32,983 nucleotides of DNA from Prolixibacteraceae bacterium (GCA_003457135.1 DMSQ01000080.1:82067-115049); one strand, 5' to 3'. Positions 24,834-32,983 are shown, numbered from the stretch's first letter. A program made the numbers and translations. Notes: a model not told the origin generated them from the letters alone.

Positions 24834-24863
24834 TTGTCATTATTGAATTATACCCTAAATTTG
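24834..24863 (+). promoter_or_regulatory. Bacteroidota promoter for the epimerase-exporter operon
   Basis: TTG (24834-24836), a 19-nt spacer and TAAATTTG (24856-24863), an exact consensus -7. The ATG of the epimerase is 35 nt downstream. Confidence 0.6.
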
Positions 24864-24898
24864 GCATTACATAAAAATGCTTTCATAAAAATATTCTG

Positions 24899-26011
24899 AT
24901 GCTGATTTCCCAAATTGAAGTCTATAAGTTCCCGGTGAAACTTATAAAGCCGTTTGTAATTTCGCTGGGATCCTTTGATTTTGCCGAGAATGTAATAATT
25001 GTTATCCGTACAAATGAAGGTTTGACCGGATTTGGAGAATGCAGTCCATTTATGCCCATCACCGGTGAAAGTATGGAAACCGCCTACGTGGTGGCCAATT
25101 ACCTGGCCAAATCTTTGGTTGGGAAAAATCCGTTGAATATTGAATCGTGTGCCGAATTACTGGACCGTAATATTTATGGCAATTCGAGCATTAAAAGTGC
25201 ATTTGACATAGCCTTATACGACATTGCTGCTCAACATGCCGGTCTTCCTTTATACGCTTTTCTGGGGGGGGCGAACAACAAGCAACTGATTACCGATTAT
25301 ACGGTGAGTCTGAATAGCCCGGTACAAATGGCTGCCGACGCACAGGAAATTAAAGATCGCGGATTTCAGGTGATCAAGGTGAAACTGGGCGACGATCCCC
25401 GGAAAGATATTTTCAGGATAAAAGCAATTCGTTCACAAATTGGCGGTGAAATTCCGCTTAGGCTCGATGCCAATCAGGGTTGGGATGTTGATTCGGCCAT
25501 TCGTGTTCTGAATGAACTTTCGGATTGCAACATCCAGTTTTGCGAAGAACCCATTCCCCGATGGAATTTTATGGAATTGCCTCGAATTCAAAGAGAATGT
25601 TCGATCATGATTATGGCCGATGAATCGTGTTGCGATCATCACGACGCCAAACGACTGATAGATTTGCAGGCAGCGCCGGCTTTCAACATTAAACTGGGAA
25701 AATCGGGAGGAATATTTCAGGCGTTAAAAATTATTGAACTGGCAGAAAAGGCTAGTGTGCAGTTGCAAATTGGAGGTTTTCTCGAATCAAGAATCGGGTT
25801 CACAGCCTCGACACATCTGGCACTGACTAGTAATGCAGTGAAATTTTGCGATTTCGATTCTCCGATGATGTTTTGTGACGATCCGGTTTCAGGAGGAATT
25901 AAATATGCCGAAAACGGGATTGTTGAAGTTCCTGAAACCCCGGGACTGGGAGCAAACATTGATCCGGACTATCTGAAGCAATTGAAAAGTTACACCATTA
26001 AACAACAATGA
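24899..26011 (+). CDS. Dipeptide epimerase (enolase superfamily, Ala-Glu epimerase type)
   Basis: A 370-residue member of the muconate-lactonizing/enolase superfamily. Catalytic features: KVK (Lys160/Lys162), metal ligands Asp190 (RLDANQGW), Glu216/217 (CEEP) and Asp241 (MADES), and Lys265/Lys268 (NIKLGKSGG). The CDFDSP motif (318-321) corresponds to the DxD that holds the dipeptide amino group in L-Ala-D/L-Glu epimerases. These enzymes invert the second residue of dipeptides from peptidoglycan turnover. The stop overlaps the SMR exporter start by 4 nt. Substrate specificity beyond dipeptides cannot be read from the sequence. Confidence 0.88.
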   Translation: MLISQIEVYKFPVKLIKPFVISLGSFDFAENVIIVIRTNEGLTGFGECSPFMPITGESMETAYVVANYLAKSLVGKNPLNIESCAELLDRNIYGNSSIKSAFDIALYDIAAQHAGLPLYAFLGGANNKQLITDYTVSLNSPVQMAADAQEIKDRGFQVIKVKLGDDPRKDIFRIKAIRSQIGGEIPLRLDANQGWDVDSAIRVLNELSDCNIQFCEEPIPRWNFMELPRIQRECSIMIMADESCCDHHDAKRLIDLQAAPAFNIKLGKSGGIFQALKIIELAEKASVQLQIGGFLESRIGFTASTHLALTSNAVKFCDFDSPMMFCDDPVSGGIKYAENGIVEVPETPGLGANIDPDYLKQLKSYTIKQQ

Positions 26012-26334
26012 ACTGGATACTATTAATCATCGCAGGCTTGTTCGAGGTTGGTTTCGCGAGTTGCCTTGGCAAAGCAAAGGAAACTTCTGGAGCAGAATCG
26101 GTATGGTGGCTGGTTGGATTTATTTTAAGCCTGACATTAAGCATGATCTTGCTTTACAAAGCATCGTTAACCATTCCAATCGGAACTGCTTATGCGGTCT
26201 GGACCGGAATTGGTGCGGTTGGTACGGTGATTATGGGAATCGCCTTCTTTAAAGAACCTGCCGATTTCTGGCGTATGCTATTCATCACAACTTTGATAAT
26301 CTCAATAATTGGTCTAAAAATCAGTACACATTAA
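26008..26334 (+). CDS. sugE: SMR-family exporter, SugE/Gdx type
   Basis: A 108-residue, four-helix small multidrug resistance protein: NWILLIIAGLFEVGFASCLG with the essential Glu13, helix 2 WLVGFILSLTLSMILLYKA, PIGTAYAVWTGIGAVGTVIM (the SugE/Gdx signature) and the C-terminal IIGLKISTH, almost identical in wording to the E. coli SugE/Gdx end. Gdx exports guanidinium; other SugE-like proteins export quaternary ammonium compounds. It works as a dual-topology dimer in the inner membrane. The start codon overlaps the epimerase stop (ATGA). I saw no guanidine riboswitch upstream. Confidence 0.92.
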   Translation: MNWILLIIAGLFEVGFASCLGKAKETSGAESVWWLVGFILSLTLSMILLYKASLTIPIGTAYAVWTGIGAVGTVIMGIAFFKEPADFWRMLFITTLIISIIGLKISTH

Positions 26335-26362
26335 TTATACACGTCTATTAAAATCCGGAAAT

Positions 26363-26608
26363 ATGAATAGCGAAATTTACGCTGTCGAAATTTTCGATGG
26401 AAATGAGTGGGAAGCTTCATTGGTTAAAAGTCTATTGGACAATGCAGAAATTGGGTCTTTTCTGAAAGATGAACGAATGGGTGTACTTGCTCCGTGGAAT
26501 GTAGCTGGTGGAGGTGCTGGGCCTGTAAAAATCTTCGTTTCGAATATTGATTACGAAAAGGCCAAAGAAGTGGTTAGGCAATACGAAATAGCTGAAGGAC
26601 AGGAATAG
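26363..26608 (+). CDS. DUF2007 family small protein
   Basis: An 81-residue protein: AVEIFDGNEWEASLVKSLLD, then NAEIGSFLKDE and GPVKIFVSNIDYEKAKEVVR. This is the DUF2007 (putative signal-transducing, ACT-like ferredoxin fold) pattern. There is no membrane segment. It is 28 nt after the exporter and may belong to the same transcript. No function is established that I can tie to this context. Confidence 0.88.
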   Translation: MNSEIYAVEIFDGNEWEASLVKSLLDNAEIGSFLKDERMGVLAPWNVAGGGAGPVKIFVSNIDYEKAKEVVRQYEIAEGQE

Positions 26609-26641
26609 TTATGAAGAGAATTGAACTTTCAGACAAAAAAT

Positions 26642-27283
26642 ATGAGTGAATTCTGGGACAATAAATTTCAGGAAATTGGGACGATCTGGTCGTTCGAACC
26701 TTCGGATTCGGCCATTTTTACCTGTAAGCTTTTTACCGGGAATAATTTTAAAAGGATACTGATCCCGGGAGTTGGTTATGGCCGGAACGCCAGGCCATTT
26801 ATTGAAAGTGGGATTGATGTGACCGGGATTGAAATTTCGAAAACAGCCATTGAGCTTGCCCGAAAAAACGGAATGGATTTCAGGATACATCATGGTTCTG
26901 TACTTAAAATGCCGTTCGGCAAGGAAAGCTACGATGGCATTTTCTGTTATGCCTTGCTGCATTTGTTCAATCAAAACGATCGTCGTCAATTCCTGAAGAA
27001 CTGTTACAATCAGCTTCGGGAAGGCGGAATGATGGTTTTTGTTGTGGTTTCGAAGAACTATAAGAAACTTACTGACAAGGGAAAATTAGTAAGTAAAGAC
27101 CGGTTCTGGATGGAAAAAGGATTAACTGTTTTTTTCTACGATTCAGAATCGGTTGAAAAAGAGTTTGCTCCATTTGGCCTGGCTGAATACCACGAAATTG
27201 ACGAACCTGTAAAACATCTGGAAGGCGAAGAATCCATGAAGTTTTGGCGCGTGATTTGCCGGAAAAAAGTCATTGGATTTTAG
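26642..27283 (+). CDS. Class I SAM-dependent methyltransferase (TehB-like)
   Basis: I start at the ATG at 26642 (MSEFWDNKFQEIG), 213 residues; the longer frame opens with TTG. The SAM motif is RILIPGVGYGRNARPFIESG, with VTGIEIS following and a post-I FRIHHGSVLKMPFGKESYDG motif. YALLHLFNQNDRRQFLKNCY and QLREGGMMVFVVVSK are typical of the TehB/thiopurine-type group. The likely substrate is a small molecule; tellurite or thiol methylation is possible but not shown. It lies 33 nt after the DUF2007 gene. Confidence 0.85.
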   Translation: MSEFWDNKFQEIGTIWSFEPSDSAIFTCKLFTGNNFKRILIPGVGYGRNARPFIESGIDVTGIEISKTAIELARKNGMDFRIHHGSVLKMPFGKESYDGIFCYALLHLFNQNDRRQFLKNCYNQLREGGMMVFVVVSKNYKKLTDKGKLVSKDRFWMEKGLTVFFYDSESVEKEFAPFGLAEYHEIDEPVKHLEGEESMKFWRVICRKKVIGF

Positions 27284-27320
27284 AAAATAGGAATGAGAAA
27301 AAAGAAAAAAGGAAATCAAA

Positions 27321-27473
27321 ATGGACAAATCAATTATTGAACGAAAGCTTGCAAGGGAATCAGAATTGGTGAGACCTGAATCAATGTCAATCCTGAAGGA
27401 ATTTGAAGAAATTGAAGATTTATCAATGTTGGAGAACTACTCATCGGATGACACCGAGTCATCCGATGAGTGA
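27321..27473 (+). CDS. Small acidic ORF, unknown, possibly genuine
   Basis: A 50-residue frame (MDKSIIERKLARESELVRPE at the start, then LKEFEEIEDLSMLEN) with a purine-rich AAGGAAA stretch upstream. It is highly charged and probably helical. Its last nine residues and its stop are encoded by a perfect 13-bp stem-loop (27440-27470), so the natural 3' end may have been replaced by a repeat. Coding potential rests on composition only. Confidence 0.35.
   Translation: MDKSIIERKLARESELVRPESMSILKEFEEIEDLSMLENYSSDDTESSDE
27440..27470. repeat. Perfect 13-bp inverted repeat
   Basis: CTCATCGGATGAC and GTCATCCGATGAG flank a 5-nt loop (ACCGA). No T-run follows. It overlaps the end of the small ORF and probably is a dispersed palindromic element that may also shield the mRNA 3' end. 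Confidence 0.65.
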
Positions 27474-27499
27474 ACGAGCATACCTGTATCTTTTGAATT

Positions 27500-27526
27500 C
27501 CCCTCCTTGGGAGGGGTTAGGGGAGG
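27500..27526. repeat. CCCCTCC/GGAGGGG repeat at the 3' end of murB
   Basis: CCCCTCC-ttg-GGAGGGG, followed by TTAGGGGAGG. This G-rich word is a familiar dispersed repeat in Bacteroidota genomes. It supplies the last two codons and the stop of murB (read on minus). Confidence 0.6.
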
Positions 27527-28545
27527 CTTCCTATCACATTCACTTCGCGTTCCAACTCCACACCAAACCTTTCCTGAACCGATTGCCTGATTTCTTCCGA
27601 TAAATCGAAAATCTCTTTTCCGCTTGCTTTTCCGTAATTGACCAGCACCAAAGCTTGTTTTTCGTGAACTCCGGCATCTCCCCTGCGAAAACCTTTCCAG
27701 CCACATTGTTCGATGAGCCAGCCTGCGGCCAGTTTCCTTGTATTCACAGAACCAGGATATTGTGGCATTTTCGGATAAGTTGCCAGAAGTTGATCTGCTA
27801 CCGGGGTCTCCACAACCGGGTTTTTAAAGAAACTACCGGCATTCCCATATACTTTAGGATCGGGAAGTTTCGATTCGCGGATGGCAATAACTGCTTTACG
27901 AATATTACGCAGGTTGATTGCACCATGCTTTTCGGTTTCTGTTTTCAGATCGCCATAATTCAGAATAAATTCAGGAAACTTATCGAGTTTTATACTCACG
28001 CTGGTAATGATAAAACGATTTTTCAACTTATTCTTGAATATACTGTCGCGGTAGGAATATTCACATTCTGATTCCTCAAAGGTAATTTCGGTCTGGGTTT
28101 CAAGGTCAATTCCTGAAACCGATTCAATCTGGGTTTGAATTTCCATACCGTAAGCGCCAATATTTTGAACGGCTGCAGCTCCTACTTTGCCGGGTATGAG
28201 CGATAAATTTTCGATGCCGCCCCACCCATTGAAAACAGCGTATTCCACCAAATCGTCCCATTTAACTCCTGCTCCAACCTCGAGCCAAATATTGTTCCGG
28301 TCTTCGTAGGCAATACTGATTCCCGGAATATTCGGATTAATGATTAATCCCTGAAAATCGTTTATAAACAGCAAATTACTTCCTTCGCCCAGAATCAGGA
28401 TTTCATGGTTTTTCCACTCCCTGTTTGTCGCCAGAAAGCCTTTCATATCTTCGGTTTCGGTAAATTCGAAGTAGTATCTGGCAGTGGCACTGGTGCCGAA
28501 AGTATGGTGTTTTTGGAGCGGATAATCGGTGTAGGAGCGGATCAT
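27517..28545 (-). CDS. murB: UDP-N-acetylenolpyruvoylglucosamine reductase MurB
   Basis: 342 residues from the ATG at 28545 (MIRSYTDYPLQKHHTFG); the longer TTG frame would overlap the putative promoter. FAD-binding motifs: ILGEGSNLLF, then GVKWDDLVEYAVFNGWGGIE and NLSLIPGKVGAAAVQNIGAY. SYRDSIFK marks a type I (E. coli-like) enzyme, and NAGSFFKNP carries the catalytic serine. It reduces UDP-GlcNAc-enolpyruvate to UDP-MurNAc with NADPH in peptidoglycan synthesis. The family end (EREVNVIG) is followed by two or three residues encoded by the repeat listed at 27500. Confidence 0.96.
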   Translation of the reverse strand: MIRSYTDYPLQKHHTFGTSATARYYFEFTETEDMKGFLATNREWKNHEILILGEGSNLLFINDFQGLIINPNIPGISIAYEDRNNIWLEVGAGVKWDDLVEYAVFNGWGGIENLSLIPGKVGAAAVQNIGAYGMEIQTQIESVSGIDLETQTEITFEESECEYSYRDSIFKNKLKNRFIITSVSIKLDKFPEFILNYGDLKTETEKHGAINLRNIRKAVIAIRESKLPDPKVYGNAGSFFKNPVVETPVADQLLATYPKMPQYPGSVNTRKLAAGWLIEQCGWKGFRRGDAGVHEKQALVLVNYGKASGKEIFDLSEEIRQSVQERFGVELEREVNVIGSLP

Positions 28546-28560
28546 TGGAATTTTTTTAGG

Positions 28561-28568
28561 CAAATATA
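28561..28568 (-). promoter_or_regulatory. Candidate -7 element of murB
   Basis: Read on minus, TATATTTG matches TAnnTTTG exactly, 16 nt upstream of the chosen ATG. No TTG at the 19-nt distance was found, so only half of the promoter is supported. Confidence 0.4.
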
Positions 28569-28624
28569 ACAGAAGATCGTCCTTTTTCGTTTAACTTGGC
28601 GATACGAATCCACAGAAAATAAAC

Positions 28625-29728
28625 ATGAAGAAAGTTACGCTCAGTGTGATCAACGATCTGGTTACCGACAACCGTGTGCATAAGGTAGCAGAAAGTTTAC
28701 AGAAGATGGGATTCGAACCCGAACTGGTTGGACGATTATTGCCCGAAAGTCAGCCAGTAATCCGGGAATATAAAATCCACCGGATGAAATTGTGGTTTCG
28801 GAAAGGTGCAATATTCTATGCTGAATACAACCTGAGACTTTTCTTTTATCTCCTGAAATCAAAATCAGACGTATTTGTTTCAAACGATTTGGATACACTC
28901 CCGGCGAATTATTTAGCTTCGCGTATGAAGCGGAAACCTTTGATTTACGATAGCCATGAGTATTTCACTGAAGTTCCGGAGCTGATTGGCCATCCGTTCG
29001 TAAAGGCAGTCTGGACCTGGTTGGAAAGATTACTGGTTCCGCGTGTTCAGGCAGCCTATACAGTTTGTGAATCAATTGCTGAGGTGTACCGGGATTTATA
29101 CCAGGTTGATTTCAAAGTTGTCCGCAATCTTCCGGTCTGTTCAATAATAGAGAAAACGGAACCTCCTGAAAAAATTCAGGGACAACCAAAGATAATTCTT
29201 TATCAGGGAGCGCTGAATTTGGGACGTGGCATTGAGGCGGCAATCCGCGCTATGCAGTTCCTCGATGGTGCTGAACTTTGGCTCACAGGTGACGGTGACC
29301 TTACCCTGGAACTTAAAAAAATGGTGTCTGAATTAAAATTGGATAGTAAGGTGAAATTTGTGGGAAGGCTGCCTCTTCTGCAACTTCGACAGCTTACACT
29401 GCAGGCCGATTTGGGTATTTCGCTTGAGGAGGATCTTGGTTTGAATTACCGGTTTGCCTTGCCCAATAAGCTTTTCGATTACATTCAGGCAGGAGTTCCG
29501 GTTTTGGTTTCGAACCTTCCGGAGATGAAACGCATTGTAGAGCATTATCAGATAGGTTCAATTGCTGATACACATCAGCGTAAAGAATTGGCTGCAATAA
29601 TGAAAACGGCGCTTTTTGATCAGGAGAAAATTAAAGTCTGGAAACAAAACCTGCAAAAAGCAGCAAAAGAGTTATGCTGGGAAAATGAAGAATCAGTTTT
29701 GAGGGACGTTTATGGGCGGTTTCTTTGA
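28625..29728 (+). CDS. GT-B glycosyltransferase (family 4 type)
   Basis: A 367-residue protein. The N-terminal domain opens with LSVINDLVTDNRVHKVAESL and includes DVFVSNDLDTLPANYLAS and PLIYDSHEYFTEVPEL. The C-terminal Rossmann domain has LYQGALNLGRGIEAAI, LWLTGDGDL, VKFVGRLPLLQL and the donor-binding PNKLFDYIQAGVPVLVSNLP, where the family EX7E motif is partly replaced. It has no signal peptide and is probably at the cytoplasmic face of the membrane. It transfers an unknown sugar, perhaps to a polysaccharide or lipid. It is divergent from murB (79 nt between starts). Confidence 0.9.
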   Translation: MKKVTLSVINDLVTDNRVHKVAESLQKMGFEPELVGRLLPESQPVIREYKIHRMKLWFRKGAIFYAEYNLRLFFYLLKSKSDVFVSNDLDTLPANYLASRMKRKPLIYDSHEYFTEVPELIGHPFVKAVWTWLERLLVPRVQAAYTVCESIAEVYRDLYQVDFKVVRNLPVCSIIEKTEPPEKIQGQPKIILYQGALNLGRGIEAAIRAMQFLDGAELWLTGDGDLTLELKKMVSELKLDSKVKFVGRLPLLQLRQLTLQADLGISLEEDLGLNYRFALPNKLFDYIQAGVPVLVSNLPEMKRIVEHYQIGSIADTHQRKELAAIMKTALFDQEKIKVWKQNLQKAAKELCWENEESVLRDVYGRFL

Positions 29729-29770
29729 AAACTTTAGGCACACCAAACTCCAGCTCACTTCAGGCACTTT

Positions 29771-30469
29771 TTATACCTGGTCTTCCTTCCTCTTAATCAC
29801 CGTTTCGTAGATTTTTTGATCTTCAACTGTGATTATTCTGGCCGGGAACTTTCTGATTAATGGATAATCGTGCGTGGCAATTACAACAGTTTTTCCTTGT
29901 TCATTCAAGTCTTTCAGGATTTGCATGAGTTCGATCGAAGTTTGCGGATCGAGGTTTCCGGTAGGTTCGTCAGCAAGAATAATTTCCGGATTGTTGAGCA
30001 AAGCACGGGCAATAGTTGCGCGTTGCAGTTCACCACCCGATAACTGATGTGGCATTGATTTGGCTTTGCTGTTCATTCCAACCATATCCAGTACGGTATT
30101 AACGCGCTCATCAATTTCCTTTTCGTCCTTCCAGTCGGTGGCTTTAAGCACAAAGGTCAGATTGTCATAGACATTACGGTCGCTCAAAAGCCTGAAATCC
30201 TGAAAAACAACACCCAATTTGCGCCTAAGAAAAGGAATATCACGGGCTTTAATTTCGACCAAATTGTACCCGGCAACTTTCCCTTCACCTTTTTCGAGCG
30301 ATAATTCAGCGTTCAGGGTTTTAATCAGACTCGATTTTCCGCTTCCTACTTTTCCGATCAGGTAAACAAATTCACCGGTTTTGATCTCCAGACTGATGTC
30401 GGCAAGTACCGTATGATCGCGCTGAACGATGTCGGCATGAACGAGTTCAATGATATTTTCTTCTGACAT
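29771..30469 (-). CDS. ftsE: Cell division ABC transporter ATP-binding protein FtsE
   Basis: A 232-residue ABC ATPase: Walker A GKVGSGKSS, Q-loop VFQDFRLLSDRNVYDNL, signature LSGGELQR, Walker B IILADEPTGNLD and switch H in VVIATHDYPL. The overall wording is that of FtsE (short interval to the Q-loop, TGNLDP, IRKFPARIITVEDQ). FtsE with FtsX controls septal peptidoglycan hydrolases. No ftsX is next to it here, as often in Bacteroidota. Lipoprotein-export (LolD) ATPases are the main alternative. It is transcribed divergently from the TPR gene. Confidence 0.88.
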   Translation of the reverse strand: MSEENIIELVHADIVQRDHTVLADISLEIKTGEFVYLIGKVGSGKSSLIKTLNAELSLEKGEGKVAGYNLVEIKARDIPFLRRKLGVVFQDFRLLSDRNVYDNLTFVLKATDWKDEKEIDERVNTVLDMVGMNSKAKSMPHQLSGGELQRATIARALLNNPEIILADEPTGNLDPQTSIELMQILKDLNEQGKTVVIATHDYPLIRKFPARIITVEDQKIYETVIKRKEDQV

Positions 30470-30481
30470 TGGATTAACAAA

Positions 30482-30511
30482 TTGGTGTGCTGCAAAACTA
30501 ATTTATTTTTG
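30482..30511 (+). promoter_or_regulatory. Bacteroidota promoter of the TPR gene
   Basis: TTG (30482-30484), 19 nt, TATTTTTG (30504-30511), an exact match to the consensus. The ATG is 63 nt downstream. Confidence 0.55.
30493..30500 (-). promoter_or_regulatory. Candidate -7 element of ftsE
   Basis: Read on minus, TAGTTTTG fits TAnnTTTG, 23 nt upstream of the ftsE start. It overlaps the spacer of the plus-strand promoter, so the two genes could compete for polymerase. No -33 TTG was seen at the usual distance. Confidence 0.35.
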
Positions 30512-30573
30512 TCCTTCCAGATACTAATTCATCCTAAATAACAGTTTTTGTATAGAATCCAATTTATCCAAAT

Positions 30574-32983
30574 ATGAAAACAAACCGATTCGTATTTATT
30601 CTGTTTCTGCTGCTCCTTGCACCAGTCCTGGTCAAAGCACAGCAAACAGTTTATTATCAGTCACTCAGCCACGAAATTCAAAAGGCCAAAGAATTGTATC
30701 TGGCACGAAATTACATTTCAGCCATTAGCCAATTTGAACAGATTGCTTCCAAATCAGGAGAAAATTCTGACATACGCGCCGAAGCCCTATTTTATAAAGC
30801 TTTATGTGGGCTAAAACTTGATAACGGCAATGCCGAAGAACAGATTGCCGATTTCATAAACAAGTTTCCTGAAAGTTCATTCCGAAACCGGGCGCTGTTT
30901 GAGCAGGGAATTTATCAGTTCGATAAAAAGAAATATTCAGGAGTACTGAAAACCCTGGAAGGATTAAATAAAGCTGAATTAAGCAATGATGAGGTCATTC
31001 ATTTCCATTACCTGAGAGGCTATTCAAATTTTGAGCTTGAGAAAATGGATGTTGCAGCTTCTGACTTTGCCGGAATTAAAGATGGAAATTCGATGTACGC
31101 AGCTCCGGCACAATATTACTATGGCCATATCCAATACCTGAAAGGCAATTATGAAACAGCTCTTCAGGAATTTGTGAAGCTGAAGAAAAATCCGGTTTTT
31201 GAAAAAGTGATTCCCTTTTATATCAGTCAGATTTACTATAAGCAGGGAAAATACCGGGAAGTAGTTGATTACACGGCGCCAATAATTAATACAGTGCCTG
31301 CCGATCAGCAACCCGAAATGTCCAGGATTTTGGGCGATTCTTATTTTCATTTACGCGAGTTTAAAGAGGCCATTCAGTTTTTGGAGTTCTACCTGTCGGA
31401 TAAAAACAACCGCGGACGTGAAGAAAATTACATGTTGGGTTACTGCTATTACCTGAACAGCGATGAAGCCAAGGCCATTCCGCATCTCGAAATTGCATCG
31501 AGGGGAAAAGACGAACTGGCCCAAAATGCCTTTTACCATTTGGCCGATTGTTATGTGGTAACCAACGATAAGAATAAAGCGCGGCAGGCATTTGAAGCGG
31601 CGTCAGCATTCGATTTTGATGCAAAAATCAAGGAAGATGCCTTGTTCAACTATGCTAAAATCACCTATGAATTGTCGTATTCGCCGTTTAACGAAACCAT
31701 CAAGGCTTTCGATAAATATGTGGCTTCGTATCCCAATTCGGAGCGAAACGATGTGGCTTACGATTACCTGGTGAAAGTTTACATGAGTACCAGCAATTAC
31801 CGCGACGCGATGACTTCGATCGAAAATATTAAGGTGAAAAGTCCGTCGGTAAAAAAAGCGTACCAGCGTGTGGCCTATTACCGCGCCATGGAATGCTTTA
31901 ACAATCTGGATTACCCGGCAGCAATCGAAAATTTTGACAAGTCGGTTGAAGCTGGTGATTTTAACAAGAATTACCGGGCTCTGGCGCTTTTCTGGAAGGC
32001 AGAAGCATACTATCGCGTCAACGATTTCAATAAAGCTATTTCAGAATATACAAGTTTTATGAAATCGCCCGGCGCTTTTCCACTTCCTGAATATCGAACT
32101 GCCCATTACAACCTTGCTTACAGTTATTTTCAGTTAAGGGATTTTGAGAGCGCTGCCGATTATTTCAGAAAATACCTGAACCTTGAAGCTGATATCCGGA
32201 CTGAAAAAGTGGCCGATGCCTATAACCGGCTGGGCGATTGTTTCTACCTGAAACGCGATTATGCTTCGGCAATTACCAGTTACGAAAAAGCGTTGCGGAT
32301 TAATTTGTACGATGCCGATTATGCGCTTTTCCAGAAAGCTTTTTGTTTGGGATTACAGCGTGATTATCAGGGGAAAATAAGCAATTTGCAGACATTGATT
32401 CAAATCTACCCGAAGTCTTCCTATCAGGACGATGCGCTTTTTGAGACAGGCCGGACTTATGAAAGAATGAACCAGCAACAGGTTGCTATCGGATTTTACA
32501 AGGATATGATCAGTAAATTTCCACAGAGTAATTTCGTAAATAAAGCCTTGGTTCAATTAGGTTTGGCTTATTATAACCTGAACGATTTTCAGGCTTCGGT
32601 GAATTATTACAAACAAGTAGTTGATCGTTTTCCAAACAGCCCGGAAACCCATGCTGCTCTTGCCGGAATGAAAAACAGCTACATTGAGATGAATGATGTG
32701 GATTCCTATTTTGCCTATACCGGCAACTTAGGTTCCGGGGTGCAGGTTTCAGTCAGCGAGCAGGATTCGCTTTCGTACCAGTCTGCCGAAAAATTGTATA
32801 TGGCCCGCGATAAAAAGGCCCGTTCACAGTTCGAACGTTACCTTGGTCAGTTTCCGAACGGCAGTTTTGTGTTGAACTCGAAATTTTATTTAGCCGAGTT
32901 GCTTTATGACGCCGGAGAATACGATAAATCGCTGGAAGGATATGAATACGTTCTTTCGCTGCCCGACAATTCGTTTACCGAAG
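30574..32983 (+). CDS. Large secreted TPR-repeat protein, 3' end beyond window
   Basis: An open frame of 803 codons runs from the ATG at 30574 to the right edge. Residues 1-23 are a signal peptide (FVFILFLLLLAPVLVKAQ). The rest is a continuous array of tetratricopeptide-like helical hairpins, with units such as ALFYKALCGLKLDNG, YHLADCYVVTNDKNKARQAF, ALFWKAEAYYRVNDFNKAIS, AYNRLGDCFYLKRDYASAIT and SLEGYEYVLSLP at the cut end. Asparagine-Pro-type turns (FPNSPETH, FPQSNFVN, FPNGSFVL) mark YbgF/BamD-like units. In Bacteroidota such proteins are periplasmic scaffolds for envelope assembly or TonB systems; the partner is not visible here. Confidence 0.92.
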   Translation, partial: MKTNRFVFILFLLLLAPVLVKAQQTVYYQSLSHEIQKAKELYLARNYISAISQFEQIASKSGENSDIRAEALFYKALCGLKLDNGNAEEQIADFINKFPESSFRNRALFEQGIYQFDKKKYSGVLKTLEGLNKAELSNDEVIHFHYLRGYSNFELEKMDVAASDFAGIKDGNSMYAAPAQYYYGHIQYLKGNYETALQEFVKLKKNPVFEKVIPFYISQIYYKQGKYREVVDYTAPIINTVPADQQPEMSRILGDSYFHLREFKEAIQFLEFYLSDKNNRGREENYMLGYCYYLNSDEAKAIPHLEIASRGKDELAQNAFYHLADCYVVTNDKNKARQAFEAASAFDFDAKIKEDALFNYAKITYELSYSPFNETIKAFDKYVASYPNSERNDVAYDYLVKVYMSTSNYRDAMTSIENIKVKSPSVKKAYQRVAYYRAMECFNNLDYPAAIENFDKSVEAGDFNKNYRALALFWKAEAYYRVNDFNKAISEYTSFMKSPGAFPLPEYRTAHYNLAYSYFQLRDFESAADYFRKYLNLEADIRTEKVADAYNRLGDCFYLKRDYASAITSYEKALRINLYDADYALFQKAFCLGLQRDYQGKISNLQTLIQIYPKSSYQDDALFETGRTYERMNQQQVAIGFYKDMISKFPQSNFVNKALVQLGLAYYNLNDFQASVNYYKQVVDRFPNSPETHAALAGMKNSYIEMNDVDSYFAYTGNLGSGVQVSVSEQDSLSYQSAEKLYMARDKKARSQFERYLGQFPNGSFVLNSKFYLAELLYDAGEYDKSLEGYEYVLSLPDNSFTE

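Noticed and set aside
26621..26641. TTG start for the TehB-like methyltransferase
   Set aside because: The ATG at 26642 gives the usual N-terminus; the seven extra residues look like leader sequence.
28546..28563. Upstream TTG start for murB
   Set aside because: The added codons overlap the candidate promoter, and the family starts near the ATG at 28545.

Overview
The window looks like a chromosomal segment of a Bacteroidota bacterium, probably of the Marinilabiliales/Prolixibacteraceae kind; the lower rank is a guess. The reasons are several promoters of the Bacteroidota type (TTG, 19 nt, TAnnTTTG) upstream of real genes, weak or absent Shine-Dalgarno sequences, protein families common in this phylum (DUF4255, DUF5908, DUF2007, CreD paired with a small winged-helix regulator) and many short palindromic repeats of the type scattered through these genomes. 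No rRNA, tRNA, CRISPR array, transposase or integrase was seen.

Region 1 (1-16419, minus strand) is most of an extracellular contractile injection system (eCIS; Afp/PVC/MAC-like). In the order of transcription it holds: a DUF4255 tube-cap protein, one large sheath, two gp19-like tube proteins, a DUF5908 mini-protein, a LysM tube/baseplate linker, a cluster of palindromic repeats, a VgrG-like spike, an unrecognised nine-cysteine protein, a PAAR tip, gp25, a J-like baseplate protein, a second large baseplate protein, and a very large eCIS-type protein that runs off the left edge. The AAA+ ATPase, tape measure, tail fibre and obvious toxins are not in view and may lie further left. The repeat cluster separates the high-copy genes (sheath, tubes) from the low-copy spike and baseplate genes. 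The sheath carries an Ala/Thr/Asp-rich insertion of about 190 residues.

Region 2 (16903-20593, plus strand) looks like a small peptide-modification (RiPP-like) cassette: an ArsM-type SAM methyltransferase rich in cysteine, a 31-residue peptide ending in a CC...GCHD core, a stem-loop, a radical SAM/SPASM protein with all canonical cysteines, and a thioredoxin-thioredoxin reductase fusion. A peptide with three cysteines beside a radical SAM/SPASM enzyme, a thiol/metalloid-type methyltransferase and its own thiol reductant is the best candidate here for an undescribed system. A second member of a repeat family found inside the eCIS operon lies in this cassette.

Region 3 (20805-27473) is accessory and housekeeping material: a secreted protein of unknown function, a membrane protein / winged-helix regulator / CreD group with the same inverted-repeat operator in front of its first and last genes, a cloverleaf-like repeat between convergent genes, a secreted lipocalin-like protein, a dipeptide epimerase overlapping a SugE/Gdx-type exporter, a DUF2007 protein and a small methyltransferase.

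Region 4 (27517-32983) is core cell-envelope material: MurB, a GT-B glycosyltransferase, FtsE, and a large secreted TPR protein cut by the right edge.
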